Below are positions 49,024-60,470 of a stretch of DNA of 64,000 nt, piece after piece. Location: contig CM070903.1 of NCBI GenBank assembly GCA_036417435.1, forward strand, positions 59,062,001 to 59,126,000, written 5' to 3'. Below the pieces are notes generated by a model that was given only the letters and a program-made list of their open reading frames with translations, made no database searches and was not told where the DNA came from. Every line of letters begins with the position of its first letter. Within the stretch, counting starts at the first letter, position 1. The translations under genes and the position numbers were made by a program. The stretch is from Inia geoffrensis. Its lineage: Eukaryota; Chordata; Mammalia; Artiodactyla; Iniidae.

Positions 49024-49600
49024 TTGACCTTTTTTCCCAGTTTTATTGAGGTATAATTGACATATAACACTGTATTCATTTTAGGTATACAACATGATGA
49101 TTTGATATATGTATATATTGTAAAATGATCACCATAGTAAGTTCCGTTAACATCCGTCACTTCACACAGTTAAAATTTTTTTCTTAAGATGTGCTCTTTT
49201 AGCAACTTTTAAACACATTTTTCTTTTTTTTTTTTTTTTTGCGGTACGCGGGCCTCTCACTGTTGTGGCCTCTCCCGTTGCGGAGCACAGGCTCCGGACG
49301 CGCAGGCTCAGCGGCCATGGCTCACGGGCCCAGCCGCTCCATGGCACGTGGGATCTTCCCGGACCGGGGCATGAACCCGTGTCCCCTGCATCAGCTGGCG
49401 GACTCTCAACCACTGCGCCACCAGGGAAGCCCTTTTAAACACATTTTTAACTTTAGTTACCATGCTGTACATTACATCCCCAGAATTTATTTATTTTATA
49501 ACTGGAAGCTTGTACCTTTTGGCCACTTTCACTCATTTTGCCTACTCCCCACCACCTGCCTCTGACCAGTCTGTTCCCTTTTAATCTGAAGGCTGTCTTA
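49024..49600 (-). mobile_element. L1M 3' UTR, antisense, split by a SINE
   Basis: Reverse complement of a typical old L1 3' UTR: ttttattgaggtataattgac, acaacatgatgatttgata, aaaatgatcaccatag, then after the SINE catgctgtacattacatcc and actggaagcttgtacctttt. The L1 3' end is at 49024. Old and non-coding. Confidence 0.85.
49223..49432 (-). mobile_element. CHR-2-type cetacean SINE in CD96 intron 2
   Basis: Antisense short SINE with T run ending near 49240. Target-site duplication ttttaaacacattttt at 49207-49222 and 49433-49448. Lies in the older antisense L1. Confidence 0.95.
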
Positions 49601-50199
49601 CATTTCTTATTTTTCTTTTCCAATGCATTTGTTGAGCAAATTTGATTACTTGTCCTGTAGAATTACCCACAGCCTGGGTTTTGCTTTTCACATCTCATGG
49701 TATCTCCATGTTCCTCTTTCACCTTTTAGTTAGGTATACAGATTTGATCACATTTATTTTTATTTTCTGGCAAGAGTATTTCATAGATGATGTTGTGTAG
49801 TTACATCAGAGCTACATAATGTCTGATTGTGTGATGTTAACAGCCACTGATGGGTATTGCCTAGATCCATTCGTTCACTATGGGCTGCCAAGGAGTGATG
49901 TTCTAATTCTATCATTCCTTCATTTATCAGCTGAAGTATTCTTATAAAGAGAAATTCCTCCCATGAACCAATTATTTACTACATGTACCATTTGTATAAG
50001 AAAAGCAGAATAAACACTTGGTTCTTTCCCTTTATTTCCCAGATTTAAAAATGAGTTGGTTCACTAGCATTCTTAGGTCACAAATAAGTATTTGTGTTAA
50101 GTATCAAGAATTTATATGAATTTAAACATATTAATGAGTTTTAATTCATTATAGTTATTATCCTTATTAAGCTGAAAATGTCCCACATGTAAAATCTAT

Positions 50200-52300
50200 T
50201 AACCATTTATAATATAAATTGCAAATATTTTCTCAGTTTGTCCTCTGTCCATACTTTCTTATGCTACTGTTTCCAGTGCAGCATAATTCTTACTTTTATG
50301 ACATAAAATCTATAAATCTATCACTTTTTTTCCTTATTGGTTCTAATTTTGAGTTATAGTTAAGAAAAATTTTCCCCATTCCCAGATTATACAGAAATTC
50401 ACTCATGTTATTTCTCACACTTGCATGTTTTTTTAAATTAGCATTTAAATTTGTGATGTTAGGTTTCTAGTGTTAAAAATTGTAGCTAAATATATTTTTT
50501 TATGATTTCTAATACTTTTCTTTCTGTATTTCCTACTTTTTTTCCTTCCTGTGGTTCAGGTTAGAAATTTTCTATTGGCCTATTTTCCAATTCACGAATC
50601 TTATTTTTCTTGGTATCCAGTAAGTTTTCAATCTCATGAAATTCATTCTTAATTTCTGATGTTATATTTTTAAGTTATTGGGTTTTTTAGATTTTTAATT
50701 CTTTGATGAAATTGTTCATCTTTTCATGTAGTGCCTTCATCTTTTTCTCTATTCTTGAATATGTTATAAAGAGTTAATGTCCTTGTTGGCTAACTCCAAT
50801 GTTTCTATTTTTTCTATATATGCAGTTTATTATATGTATTACATATATAAAGCATATATATTGTGTTATTATTGACAATAATAGCAAAAGGAAGGGACGT
50901 GCTGGAGTAAGTTGTGAAAAAAAAAAAGAAAAAGTAGACAAAAAACAGACACATGAATGATCTCCTATAACATACCCAACAGAACAGTGCCGCAATTAAC
51001 GGTTTAAAGAATTTCATGTTCTTAAAGAAATTGAGAAGAAAAAAAATGTATATATTTTATATTGACCGATATATTTACCATTTCCTATGCTCTTCTTTCC
51101 ATCCCATGGAGTGAAGTTACTATTTGGTGTCATTTCCTTTCAGCCTGAAGGACTTACTTTAGAATTTCATATAAAACGAATCTACTTGCCATGAATTCTG
51201 GTTTTTCTTTTTTTCATTTTTATTTTTGAATGATATTTTCAATGACTGTAGAATTCTTAGTGGACTGTTTTTTCTTTCAGTATTTTGAATATGTCTTCTG
51301 ATCTCCATTGTTTCTAGTGAGACGAGAGCCATTAATTCTATTATTGGTCCCTGCATGTGATAAGCTTGGGGCTTTTTCCTTACTGATTTCAATCACTGCT
51401 TTCCTAATTTTTTCTTTGTTTTGGCTTTCAGCAGTTGGATTATGACATGCCTAGTTGGGTGTTTCTTTGTATTTATCGTATTAAGGTTTTAAAGTTCTTG
51501 AATGTGTAGATTAATTTGGGGACATTTTTTAAAAATCAAATATGAAGATTTTGGTCTTTGTTTCTTCAAATATTTGTTCTGTCCCCCTCTGTTTCATCTC
51601 TCCTTCTATGACTCTAAATACATATATGTTAGGACACTTGATATTGTCCTATATGGCTCTGAAATTCTTTGTTTTCCTTCAATCCTCTTTCTCTTTGCTA
51701 TTCAGATTACATAATTTATATTAATCATTATTCAGACATACTGATTTTTTTCTTCTGCCATCACAAATTGGCTGTTGAGAATTCCCAGTGAATTTTTTAT
51801 TTTTATTATTGACTTTTCAACTCTAGAATAACCATCTGGTTCATTTTATCCTCACTAAAATTCCCTATGTATTGAGTCATTGCCATCATATTTTGCCTAA
51901 TCCTTTGAACATACTTTTAATAGCTTCTTTGAAGTCTGTTAAATCCAATGTAGGATCTGCTCAGAGTCAGTTTCAATGAACTGCTTTTTTCTTGAGTATG
52001 GATCACACTTTCCTGTTTCCTTCACATGTCCTAATTTTTTGTTGAAAGCTGAACGTAAAAAAAAAAAAACAACAAAAAACCCACAATGCGACAACTCTAG
52101 ATTCTGTGGGTTTTTCCAAATTTCAGTAACTTACCCATATTTAAATTGCAAAATCTGTCTCCTTTGCAGTGTGTGGCCATTGAAATCTCTGCTTAGCTTT
52201 TTACTATAATTCTTATGTCTTTAGTTTGGCTTCCAAGGAGTTGCCCCTACATTGGCAAAGCCCCTTTGTTGGTCCACAAATGAATTTGGCAAAAATTGTG
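50200..52300 (-). mobile_element. Ancient L1 ORF2 and ORF1 remnant, antisense
   Basis: Antisense L1 wording: 50200-50420 recalls the ORF2 C-terminal region, and 51180-51950 is the reverse complement of the ORF1 coiled-coil area (cttcaaatatttgttctg, actctaaatacatatatg, ttggctgttgagaattcc). All frames are broken. The 49600-50200 stretch beside it may belong to the same element but is not recognisable. Confidence 0.65.
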
Positions 52301-52399
52301 CTCAAATACCTCAAGCCCAATAGGCTTCCACGCTCTACACATAGATGTCTGTGGAGGTGGGGTTAGGGAGTGCGTTCAAAGTTGCGACAGTAGTACCTC

Positions 52400-52718
52400 C
52401 CTTGGCTTTCACTTTTCACTGGGCTCTCTCAGGTCTTTATTGCAGCGTGTGGGCTTTTTCTAGTTGGGGTGAGAAGGGGCTAGTCTTTGCTGTGGTGCAC
52501 AGGTTTCTCATTGCGGTGGCTTCCCTTGTTGCTGAGCATGGGCTCTAGAGGGCAGGCTCAGTAGTTGTGGCTCACAGGCTCTAGAGCTCAGGCTGAGTAG
52601 TTGTGGTGCATGGGCTTAGTTGCTCCGCAGCATGTGGGATCTTCCCAGCTCAGAGCTGGAACCCGTGTTCCCTGCATTGGCAGGCGGATTCTTAACCACT
52701 GCACCACCAGGGAAGTCC
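52400..52718 (-). mobile_element. CHR-1-type SINE, antisense, older copy
   Basis: Reverse complement of the longer SINE type: tagttgtggctcacaggctc, gcatgtgggatcttccc, cattggcaggcggattcttaacc and ccaccagggaagtcc. The tail end is degraded and no clear target-site duplication remains, so it is older than the CHR-2 copies. Confidence 0.9.
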
Positions 52719-53039
52719 TGTAAGTTATTTTTGACATTATTATAGTTTACTTATATGTATATATATATGTATATGTATGTATGTATATCACTTTCCTGAA
52801 AAGAGAGACTACAAAACTTCATCTAGTATCACTTTTAAAATGAAGATAATTTATTAATGGTGCTTCCTTGGAGTTCCTTACGTGTTTTTCTGTGTCATTT
52901 CTTCTTTGGAGAAATATTTATAAGCTCTAAAATGACAATTAGGTATGAAAACAGTAAAAAGATCAGCATATGTCAGGAGTTTGGTAGGAGGAAGGTATGA
53001 ATAGGCAGAGCACAGAGGATTTTTAGGTCAGTGAAACTA

Positions 53040-53330
53040 TTCTATATACTACAATAGTGGATACATGTCAGACATTTGTCAAAATTCATGGAATGTACAC
53101 CACCAAGAATGAACCCTAATGTAAATAAACTATGGCCTTTGGGTGATGATGTGTTTGATGTCGGTTCATTGATAGTAACGAAGGCAACACTGTGGTTAGG
53201 GGTGTTAGTAATGGGGGAGGCTGTGCATGGGTGGGGCAGGGGATATATGGAAACTCTGTACTTTCCACTCAATTTTGCTATGAACCTAAAAGTTCTCTAA
53301 AAGTAGTTGTCTATTAAAACTTTTAAAAAG
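53040..53330 (+). mobile_element. L1M 3' end in CD96 intron 2
   Basis: gtcaaaattcatggaatgtac, aatgaaccctaatgtaaat, ggatatatggaaactctgtac, tttgctatgaacctaaaag, then a short A-rich end. It lies only about 340 bases before exon 3. Confidence 0.8.
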
Positions 53331-53671
53331 ACAATTAGAGGCTAGGTTATAACGTTTTATGTTCTACCTGATCCAGGAAATGTGATCTGAAGCCTAAAGC
53401 ACCAATTTGGGGTTAAAGCAGAGGAACATAACAGACTGCGAGCTGGATTCTGTTAGGATAGTTTCCCTATAGTTTTTCAGTGAGAAACAACTCTGTGCTT
53501 CTCAGTGACTCTTTTGCCGTTTATATGAGGACTGTAGGTGGGGTCCCCTTCATAGGTGTTCCCTGAGGATAGATGAATCTCTATAGTAAAACTGTTCTCA
53601 TTTCTTGGATTAAAAGCACTTTACAAACCAATCACAGATCCATGTCTTTTCTACCTTATGTTTTGTTACAG
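53331..53671 (+). other. Intron 2 tail before exon 3
   Basis: No repeat recognised. It carries the branch-point region and pyrimidine stretch leading to the ttgttacag acceptor. Confidence 0.5.
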
Positions 53672-53796
53672 TTACACAGGATGAATGGAGAAGCAACCAT
53701 ACAATAGAAATAGAGATAAATCAGACCCTGGAAATACCGTGCTTTCAAAATATCTCCTTAGCACTTTCATCTGAGCTCACCTTCGCGTGGTTGGTG
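53672..53796 (+). CDS. CD96: CD96 coding exon 3: first half of second Ig domain
   Basis: This exon encodes the rest of codon 140 through Val181, the N-terminal half of the second Ig domain. Visible marks are the B-strand cysteine Cys163 (EIPCFQN) and the core tryptophan Trp179 (FAWLV). Sequons lie at Asn148 (NHT), Asn156 (NQT) and Asn166 (NIS). The acceptor is ttgttacag and the donor gtg|gtaagt, an excellent consensus. The incoming phase is 1 and the outgoing phase 0, which matches exon 4. In human CD96 this junction is where a 16-codon exon is alternatively included; I did not find a convincing equivalent in the following intron. The peptide lines up with human CD96 through DEW, the NHTIEIEINQTLEIPCFQN stretch and the FAW core. 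Confidence 0.97.
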
Positions 53797-55020
53797 GTAA
53801 GTGTTGCCCTTTTCAGTGAATAACTGCAATGGTCTTTAAATATTAATGAAGTAAAAATGAATAACACGTAATAATAGGGAAGGAAACATGCTGGATGAGA
53901 GGCAGGCATTATGTGGAAGGTTGGGGAGTAGCCAGGGGAGGGAAGGAAGGACGCTAGGATTCCTTCCAACTCAGCAAGCCTCTGGGTCTGTGAATGCAGG
54001 AGCTTAGAAATTAGTTCCTCAAGGTTAGTTTATATTTCAAGCTATATACGAAACTGTGATTACAGAGAGAAAAAAGTGTCATGGTGCCCCCGAGAGGAGC
54101 CACATCCCACAGAAGCTCCTACTCACACATACTTGTTTACACACACGTGCAGAGATGTAGACTACCTTTTCCCAGAACCCTTACTACTCCATTCTGGAAA
54201 ATATAACGTTGCTTAGATTGGGAAGCACAAACTCTAATGCTTATCAAATATAGGGAGAAAGTGTGCATGAGAGAAGCAGGAACTGAATAAGAAACAGTCA
54301 CTGCCCAGCTCTGTTGTTGCCACAGGCCCGTAGTTGCCGTATTTTCTGACTTAAAAGAATAAAACAAAACAAAGCAGAAATCTGGATTTTTATGAGAAAT
54401 TATCCAAGGCAAGCCAGCCAAATGACAGCCAGCTCTTAACCAATATATACAGTAGACCTCTAGCACTACTGTTAAATCAGTTGATAACACAAGTCTTACA
54501 CAATTATAAAGATAACCATAAACACACTTTCGAGCATCATGTAATAGGGTGTTTATTTAGGTGATCCAGAATATGACTATATTAATTTTTCATATCATCA
54601 TCAAAGTGAAAACACAAGAGTTAAAAATTCTTACAGAACTAACAGTTGTCCGTGAACATAGCTGCTGATACCACCTGCAAAATACTGTACTCGCATGGTT
54701 GATCATTCATGTTACAAGTGAAGAGATTTTTGTGGGCTGTCTTGGAAACTAGAACCTTCATATAAAAAGATTTCTCTGAGGATGTGCCAAATCCAAAATA
54801 ATTGACTTACAAGTAGGCCTTAAAATACAACCTACTGATAATTTTTTACTGTCTAGATATTTTTGGATAGTCAGTAGGATCAAAAGATATTATAAAATAA
54901 CTTTCTCAGATTGTCCTAAAATCTACAATGTCTCCTTGTCATCTGTCAAAAACCACATTATTTCCCCCCTTTTAGGGTTTGGTTTCCAAAATGTAAGACT
55001 TCCTGCCTGACATTATACCC

Positions 55021-55131
55021 ATCATTAGTATAAGTCAATTGTTCTTAACAAATGTGATACAGTGTGGTTCTTAGAAAAAAAATTTTAAAGTGGAGATTAT
55101 GTCAGGAAGTCAGAAACCTGCTGCACTAAAC
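55021..55131. repeat. Diverged local duplication, copy A
   Basis: Copy A of a roughly 110-bp block. Shared anchors with copy B are ttgttcttaaca, gtgata..gtgg, ttagaaaaaa and cagaaacctgct-type wording, in the same order and orientation. Confidence 0.75.
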
Positions 55132-55267
55132 ATTACTGTAATGCAAATGCAGTATCTATACCTCGTTTACATTATTAATATATACCACCAATGGGTGAAA
55201 CGTTTCTACCCTAATTGTCGCAAATTCACTATCAATGGGAATAGTAAAGTCTAATAGTAATAAATAA

Positions 55268-55494
55268 GACGAAAGTTTACAGAATATTGAGCAGAGTTCC
55301 CTGTGCTCAATATTCTGTAATAACCTAAGCGGGAAAAGAATTTGAAAAAGAACAGATACACATATATATATAATTGAATCACTTTGCTGTACACCTGAAA
55401 CCAACAAAACATTGTTAATCAGCAATACTCCAACGTAAAATAAAAATTTTAAAAAGAATAATAATAAAAAAATAAAAGACAAAAAAAAGTTTGA
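55268..55494 (+). mobile_element. Cetartiodactyl L1 3' end with local inversion
   Basis: Reads tattgagcagagttccctgtg, aacctaagcgggaaaagaattt, ctttgctgtacacctgaaacc and atactccaacgtaaaataaa, the 3' end of a ruminant/cetacean L1. The start of the block contains a 17-bp perfect inverted repeat (55277-55293 and 55304-55320), which is not part of the normal element. Confidence 0.85.
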
Positions 55495-55649
55495 AAAAGA
55501 CTAAAGTTTAATAAGCTTCACTGTACAGATTTTTGCTGGCTAGTCAGTTGATCTGTAGTGGACTTATCTTATCTGAAGGGCGTCTAGTCTGTTTTTCCAA
55601 GCAAATGTTAAAGCTTTCAGTCAGCTTATGTCTTTTCTGTGACACTGAG

Positions 55650-55750
55650 CTTCTCCAGGGCAAAAAGCTGCATCACTCATTTCAAAAATCCCTAGCATCT
55701 AGTATAGTGCCTAGAACATAGGCACTCAGTAAATATCTAATACATAATTG
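55650..55750 (+). mobile_element. L2 3' tail
   Basis: cttctccagggcaaaaagctgc, then agtatagtgcctagaacat, then actcagtaaatatctaata follow the L2 3' end. Confidence 0.75.
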
Positions 55751-55965
55751 AGTTGTTTCATTTCTCTTTGTCCCCTTCCCTCACAGTCCTATTCGTTGGC
55801 CTCATATTAAATGGATGATCACTAAACCTCATGCTGGCTGTCTGATTGGTTAATGAGCAGCTCATTAAGTATCAATGACTAGATAACTGATAAGACATCC
55901 TCTATCTAACAGTTTTCTTCAAAGAAACTAACATTACCTGTGAATCCTGCCAACACATTTAGGAT

Positions 55966-56025
55966 AAATAAGGGACGGAGAGATTGCACCTAAGGAAATA
56001 AGGGATGGAGAGATTGCACCTCAGG
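55966..56025. repeat. 30-bp tandem duplication
   Basis: Two adjacent units, 55966-55995 and 55996-56025, each beginning aaataaggga and containing gagagattgcacct. Two mismatches. Confidence 0.93.
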
Positions 56026-56420
56026 TCACACAGTGAGAGAGTGAGTCCTTAACTTCTACTGGAACTTCAAGCCATGCTCTCAGTTTAAAGAATGCATCAT
56101 AATTGAGACAACTTGAGGAATCTTTTTGAAAGAAACTTCTTTTCACAGGGAACATTGTATTGGCAAATGTGCTGATCAAATTCCAACTGTGCATTCCCTT
56201 TTAAAATTACAAAATCTATTTACTCCTCTAATTTACATCCATACTCCATACTGCTGGCACTGTGGGATTCAGCAGGCCTGAGATGAAATCACCTAATCTC
56301 CCATTACTAAGGAATAAGCTACAGTTCTTTATGTCATGACTGTTGTAGGTCAGAAGAGAACATAAATATCCCCTCAATCCATTTTTTAGTGCTTTAGTTT
56401 CTTGTTAAACTGGCAGCAGT

Positions 56421-56541
56421 AATCATAATGATAACCAGTTGTTCTTAACAGACGTGATATAATGTGGCTTTTAGAAAAAAGTTAAAAAAGTAGAGATAGT
56501 GAAGATGAGCCCAGGAGGGTAGAAACCTGCTTTATTGAACT
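56421..56541. repeat. Diverged local duplication, copy B
   Basis: Copy B, 1.4 kb downstream of copy A, same orientation, with the same anchors (gttgttcttaaca, cgtgatataatgtgg, ttttagaaaaaag, agaaacctgct). The two do not match any transposon I recognise. Confidence 0.75.
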
Positions 56542-57831
56542 CAGTGACTCGGGGGAGGTGCAAAGTGCTTCCACTTCAAGTCCTGCATTAAACCCTGGAA
56601 ACAATTTGACAAACTAAAATTAGTTTAATCGAAGTCACTGGAAAACAAGCCATGTCTTGTATGTGGAATTATAAAATCTAATTAATTCAGTTATGACCTT
56701 CATGAGAAAGGTGATTATTGGGATTCTCAGTTATCATAAAAATATTATTTGCTGGGTGTCTCTGATCCCATGCTAACTCTGCGTTAAATGTGTTCATGGA
56801 GCAGATCCTTTGCATTTTGGAATGTTACATTCCAGGATCATGACTACACTGAAGTAGAAAGGCATCTGGTGCAAATTGTGTATCCAACATTTATCTAGAA
56901 AGAGAGGTAACTAAGTAAACACAAAGGGCTAACCCTCGGTGTCAGCTGAGGCTCCGTGTGCGTGGTTGGATGATGTAGAAAAAGTCATAGAATGTGTGTA
57001 TTTAGATGGAATGCAGTTGGTAGAGTAAGGACAAGTGCAATTTTTCCTAGCTTATGTCCTGGGGCACAAGCATGCAGTCAACAGGGAAATTCTGTGGGCT
57101 TACTCTGGGAGCTTCTAAATATAGTCTAATATTCTGTGTTCATTCCAAACTATCATCCTGATTTCCCACAGTATAAATTTCAGTTCAATCTAACAAACAT
57201 ATGTGAATCTGTTTGAAGTGCTAGGTCCTGCAGGGATACAAAACTATATTGAACATGTTTCCTACCATGAAATACCACTTTAATCAAAATGTAAAAACTA
57301 GCAACATAGAGGGGAAATAATTTGATTCTGACTAAATGTACCTGGAAAAGCCTCTTAGGTTATGTCTGAGCTGGATAATTAAAGCCAGCAAACAACAGAC
57401 ATGTACTACACCAAGACCCTGGGACCTGTGAGCACATAGTGGTAGTGGGAGTGGGGGAGGTGATGAGGGAACGTTTGTTCCCAAACTTCGTGGATAAAGA
57501 GAAATCCATGACTTTTCTCTTTAAAATCATGAAAAGAAAATGAGAAGCATACCAGATTCACACAGTTCAATATTAGTGATAAAGGTATATAACTAAAACC
57601 TAGATGCTTATGCTTCTGTAAATTTGTATCTATAAATGTCTCTTTTCAATATTCTCTTCTTTATTATTTGTAATGTTCTATATGCAAACAAAAATCGAAA
57701 AGGTACCATCAACAATATTGGTTTTCCATGCCCATGGGAAGCCTAGCTATTCAGAAAAGGAAGCTGTCACCTTCTACCTGATGGCAACTGACCCTAACTG
57801 TCTTCACCATAATCAAAAATGATGTGTTAAC
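56542..57831. other. CD96 intron 3, nothing recognised
   Basis: No supported gene. 57180-57280 (gtgctaggtcctgcagggatac) faintly resembles antisense L2. Confidence 0.5.
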
Positions 57832-58235
57832 AAATACCGTATGCCAACACATATATATAGAATCTAAAAAAAAAAAAAAAAATGGTAATGAAGAACCTAG
57901 GGGCAGGATGGGAATAAAGATGCAGACCTACTAGAGAATGGACTTGAGGACATGGGGAGGGGGAAGGGTAAGCTGGGACAAAGTGAGAGAGTGGCATGGA
58001 CATATATACACTACCAAACGTAAAATAGCTAGCTAATGGGGAGCAGCCGCATAGCACAGGGAGATCAGCTTGGTGCTTTGTGACCACCTAGAGGGGTGGG
58101 ATAGGGAGGGTGGGAGGGAGATGCAAGAGGGAGGGGATATATGTATATGTATAGCTGATTCACTTTGTTATACAGCAGAAACTAGCACACCATTGTAAAG
58201 CAATTATACTCCAATAAAGAGGTTAAAAAAAAAAT
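57832..58235 (+). mobile_element. 5'-truncated cetartiodactyl L1 (3' UTR only)
   Basis: Starts aaataccgtatgccaacac and ends ccaataaagaggttaaaaa, the last 400 bases of the same L1 type seen at 22380-24742. The flanks aaaatgatgtgttaac and aaaatgaagtgttagc are a slightly diverged target-site duplication. Carries the same G-rich run (58093-58118). Confidence 0.93.
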
Positions 58236-58979
58236 GAAGTGTTAGCCAACCTACAAAATGTTGACATCCAACTGTGATGATTGGAAGTATTGTTGTGGAC
58301 TTCTATAAAATGGACGTGGGAAGCTTTGCAAGGAGCCTACTTGACAGCACTGACTGGATGGAGAATAAATGGAGCAAAGTGAAGATAGGAAGCAGTTAGG
58401 AGATAAAGAAGTAACAGTCAATGTGGTTTACAGAGTTTATTGAATGGGCTCTATACACTCAGCACCTACTTGTCCTATGGCCACCACTGCCAGCCCTGAC
58501 ATGGAGCTCAGGGCAATCCAGAGATGAGGTCCCCTCACTAAATCAAATAGTTCCATGGTCTCTTTTCTGCAATGAAAATTCTGATTCTAGTACTAAAATA
58601 GGAACCCCTCTGCAAATTATTTTAGGATTTGTCAGGTCATTAAGAGACATTCAGGAGGAGTTTTCCATGATTCAGTATGAACCCTCCCAGCCCTCATCAT
58701 GCTAATTTTTTTATCCAACTCCTGTTATGTTATTATGCATTTAGTTTTCTTCTGTGGGGCCTGATTTTCTATTTGTTTTTCTTGTGAATTTTTCTTCTCC
58801 TCAAACAGACCCTCAGCAGAAAAATCAAGGACTGTCCATTCTACTACTTTTGTGAAGCAGTATGTAGCAAAGGCATTAATAGCATGGCTTTTCAAGCGAA
58901 ATTGTTGTTTTCAAATCCTGGCTCTACGTATTTTTTTTTCCTGGCTCTACATTTAATAGCTGTGTGACCTAGGAGCTAG

Positions 58980-59300
58980 GATTAGGGTGAAGTGAGTAGG
59001 GTCCTCACCTTGGGTGCAAAATTTAAGGAAGTGCCCCAAGAAATCAGTAATCAAGATATATATCTTAATAAAATATTTTTAAAAATCAAAATTTAGGGAA
59101 AACCCATGATGAACAAAATGTCGCATTTTAAAATAAAGGCACAATGTTTTTTGTTTGTTTTGAGATCCTGCTGTGCTGTTCAAAGAACAGGATTTTCCAG
59201 TCAGCCTGTGGTTCCTTGGTCTTCATGGCATCATGCCCCCCACGGGTGCGGGTTTGAAGGTTGACAAGGGCAGGAGAAAAGATTGAGCAATGCATGGCTT
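58980..59300 (+). repeat. Unclassified interspersed repeat inside the MIR
   Basis: The string gggtgcaaaatttaaggaagtg is shared with the inverted-repeat element at 62376-62470, which suggests a common DNA-transposon family. The rest (caagatatatatcttaata and onward) is not recognised. Confidence 0.45.
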
Positions 59301-59488
59301 CATGTAGTCATTTTTCAAAATGTTAAATTGTAGAGAGTTTATTCATTTTTTCCACTGAGGCAAAATATGGGAGAATATTTTGATAAGTGCATATAGGGAT
59401 ACACATTCTTCCTTTTGTCTCAGAATTCTATACAGCCTTGGATACGTTGCCTAGCCTGAGTTTTAGTTCTGTCATCCACAGAAGGGGA

Positions 59489-59599
59489 TAATTATAGTTA
59501 TATAATATAATTATAATTAGATTATAATTATATAAGTATAGTTTTATAATTATATTATAATTATAGCTTTATAATTATATTATAATTATATTGTTATAG
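59489..59599. repeat. AT-only palindromic repeat tract
   Basis: Variants of 'ttataattata' recur several times over about 110 bases made almost only of A and T. The units are self-complementary, so cruciform structure is possible. Confidence 0.9.
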
Positions 59600-60374
59600 T
59601 ACTGGCTCCATGGTGTTGTTGTGAGGTGCTAAATAACTTAGCACAGTACCTATGCTCAATACATATTAAAAACTAATCTTTAAAGAGTTCGTTTTAGGAC
59701 TCTCCATAATTCTTCAGTTTAGTCGAGCAGAGAGTAAATACTCATGAATTCACAGCAGGCTGACTCAGTTGAGGCTGGAGGACAGTGATTTAGTATTAAT
59801 TGAACATCTATTGAGTGTTAGGACTCGTGTAGGTATATCATATACATTAGCTAGTTCAGTCTACATTCCTCATTCAGTTTTGTGAGGGTCTGCCAAGTTG
59901 GAAATCCCATGAAGCTTTAGAAATATTTGTTAATGTTTTAAAAATTATCAAAAGAAGAGACGAAAAGAAAAACAGGCAAGAATAAAGGTTCTGTGCAAGA
60001 TCCCCTACCAGTCTGTTTCCGGAAGAACAGGTGCCCTAAGATCATTCTTAACAGGTGGGAGTTGAGGTGTATTCTCTGACCCCTATCACCAAAGGTAGAT
60101 CAATATATCATAAAAGGCTCCTTTCAATCAGCAAACTGTCCACACCTCTAAAATCTCCAGTTTATACAAAGACCTCTGGCTTCCTGGAATTTCTTATACA
60201 TTTTCCATTCGAGAGAGTCCACAAAAAAAATTTTGTTTTGTGATGGCTTGGTTTTATTAAGATGTGCTGTCTCAGAGGCTTCTTTGTCCCTTTTTTGGTG
60301 ATGTGACTTAAGAAACTTCTTTGTGTGACCTCTGAGCTAGTTAGCTAACCTTGGTTTATTCCAGATCGTTGTAA

Positions 60375-60470
60375 GGAGTAAATAAGGTAAGACTTGAAAG
60401 AACTTGGCACAGTGCCTCAAACACAGTAGGTGCTAAATAAACTTAAGCTATGACTAATAAGAATATAAAG
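60375..60470 (+). repeat. MIR or L2 tail
   Basis: gaacttggcacagtgcctcaa, then cacagtaggtgctaaataaac is the standard 3' wording of MIR/L2 elements. Confidence 0.7.

Larger units (their letters stand above)
45727..53671 (+). other. CD96: CD96 intron 2
   Basis: Phase-1 GT-AG intron of about 7.9 kb. In order it holds an antisense L2 (45880-46640), two MIRs (46660-46800, 47200-47440), a purine-rich degenerate repeat (48836-48910), old antisense L1 sequence with a nested SINE (49024-52300), an antisense CHR-1-type SINE (about 52400-52718) and an L1 3' end (53040-53330). The stretch 47440-48830 has nothing I can name. Confidence 0.9.
58890..59670 (+). repeat. MIR SINE broken by insertions
   Basis: The MIR reads ttttcaaatcctggctctac, then aatagctgtgtgaccta, is interrupted from about 58975 to 59435, then resumes with tgcctagcctgagttttagttc and tccacagaaggggata. 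An 11-bp string, cctggctctac, occurs twice (58917 and 58941) around a T run. Confidence 0.65.

Noticed and set aside
58571..58620. Peptide ENSDSSTKIG resembling the human alternative exon (ENSSTDS...)
   Set aside because: No AG acceptor and GT donor at the right places and the rest of the peptide does not match.
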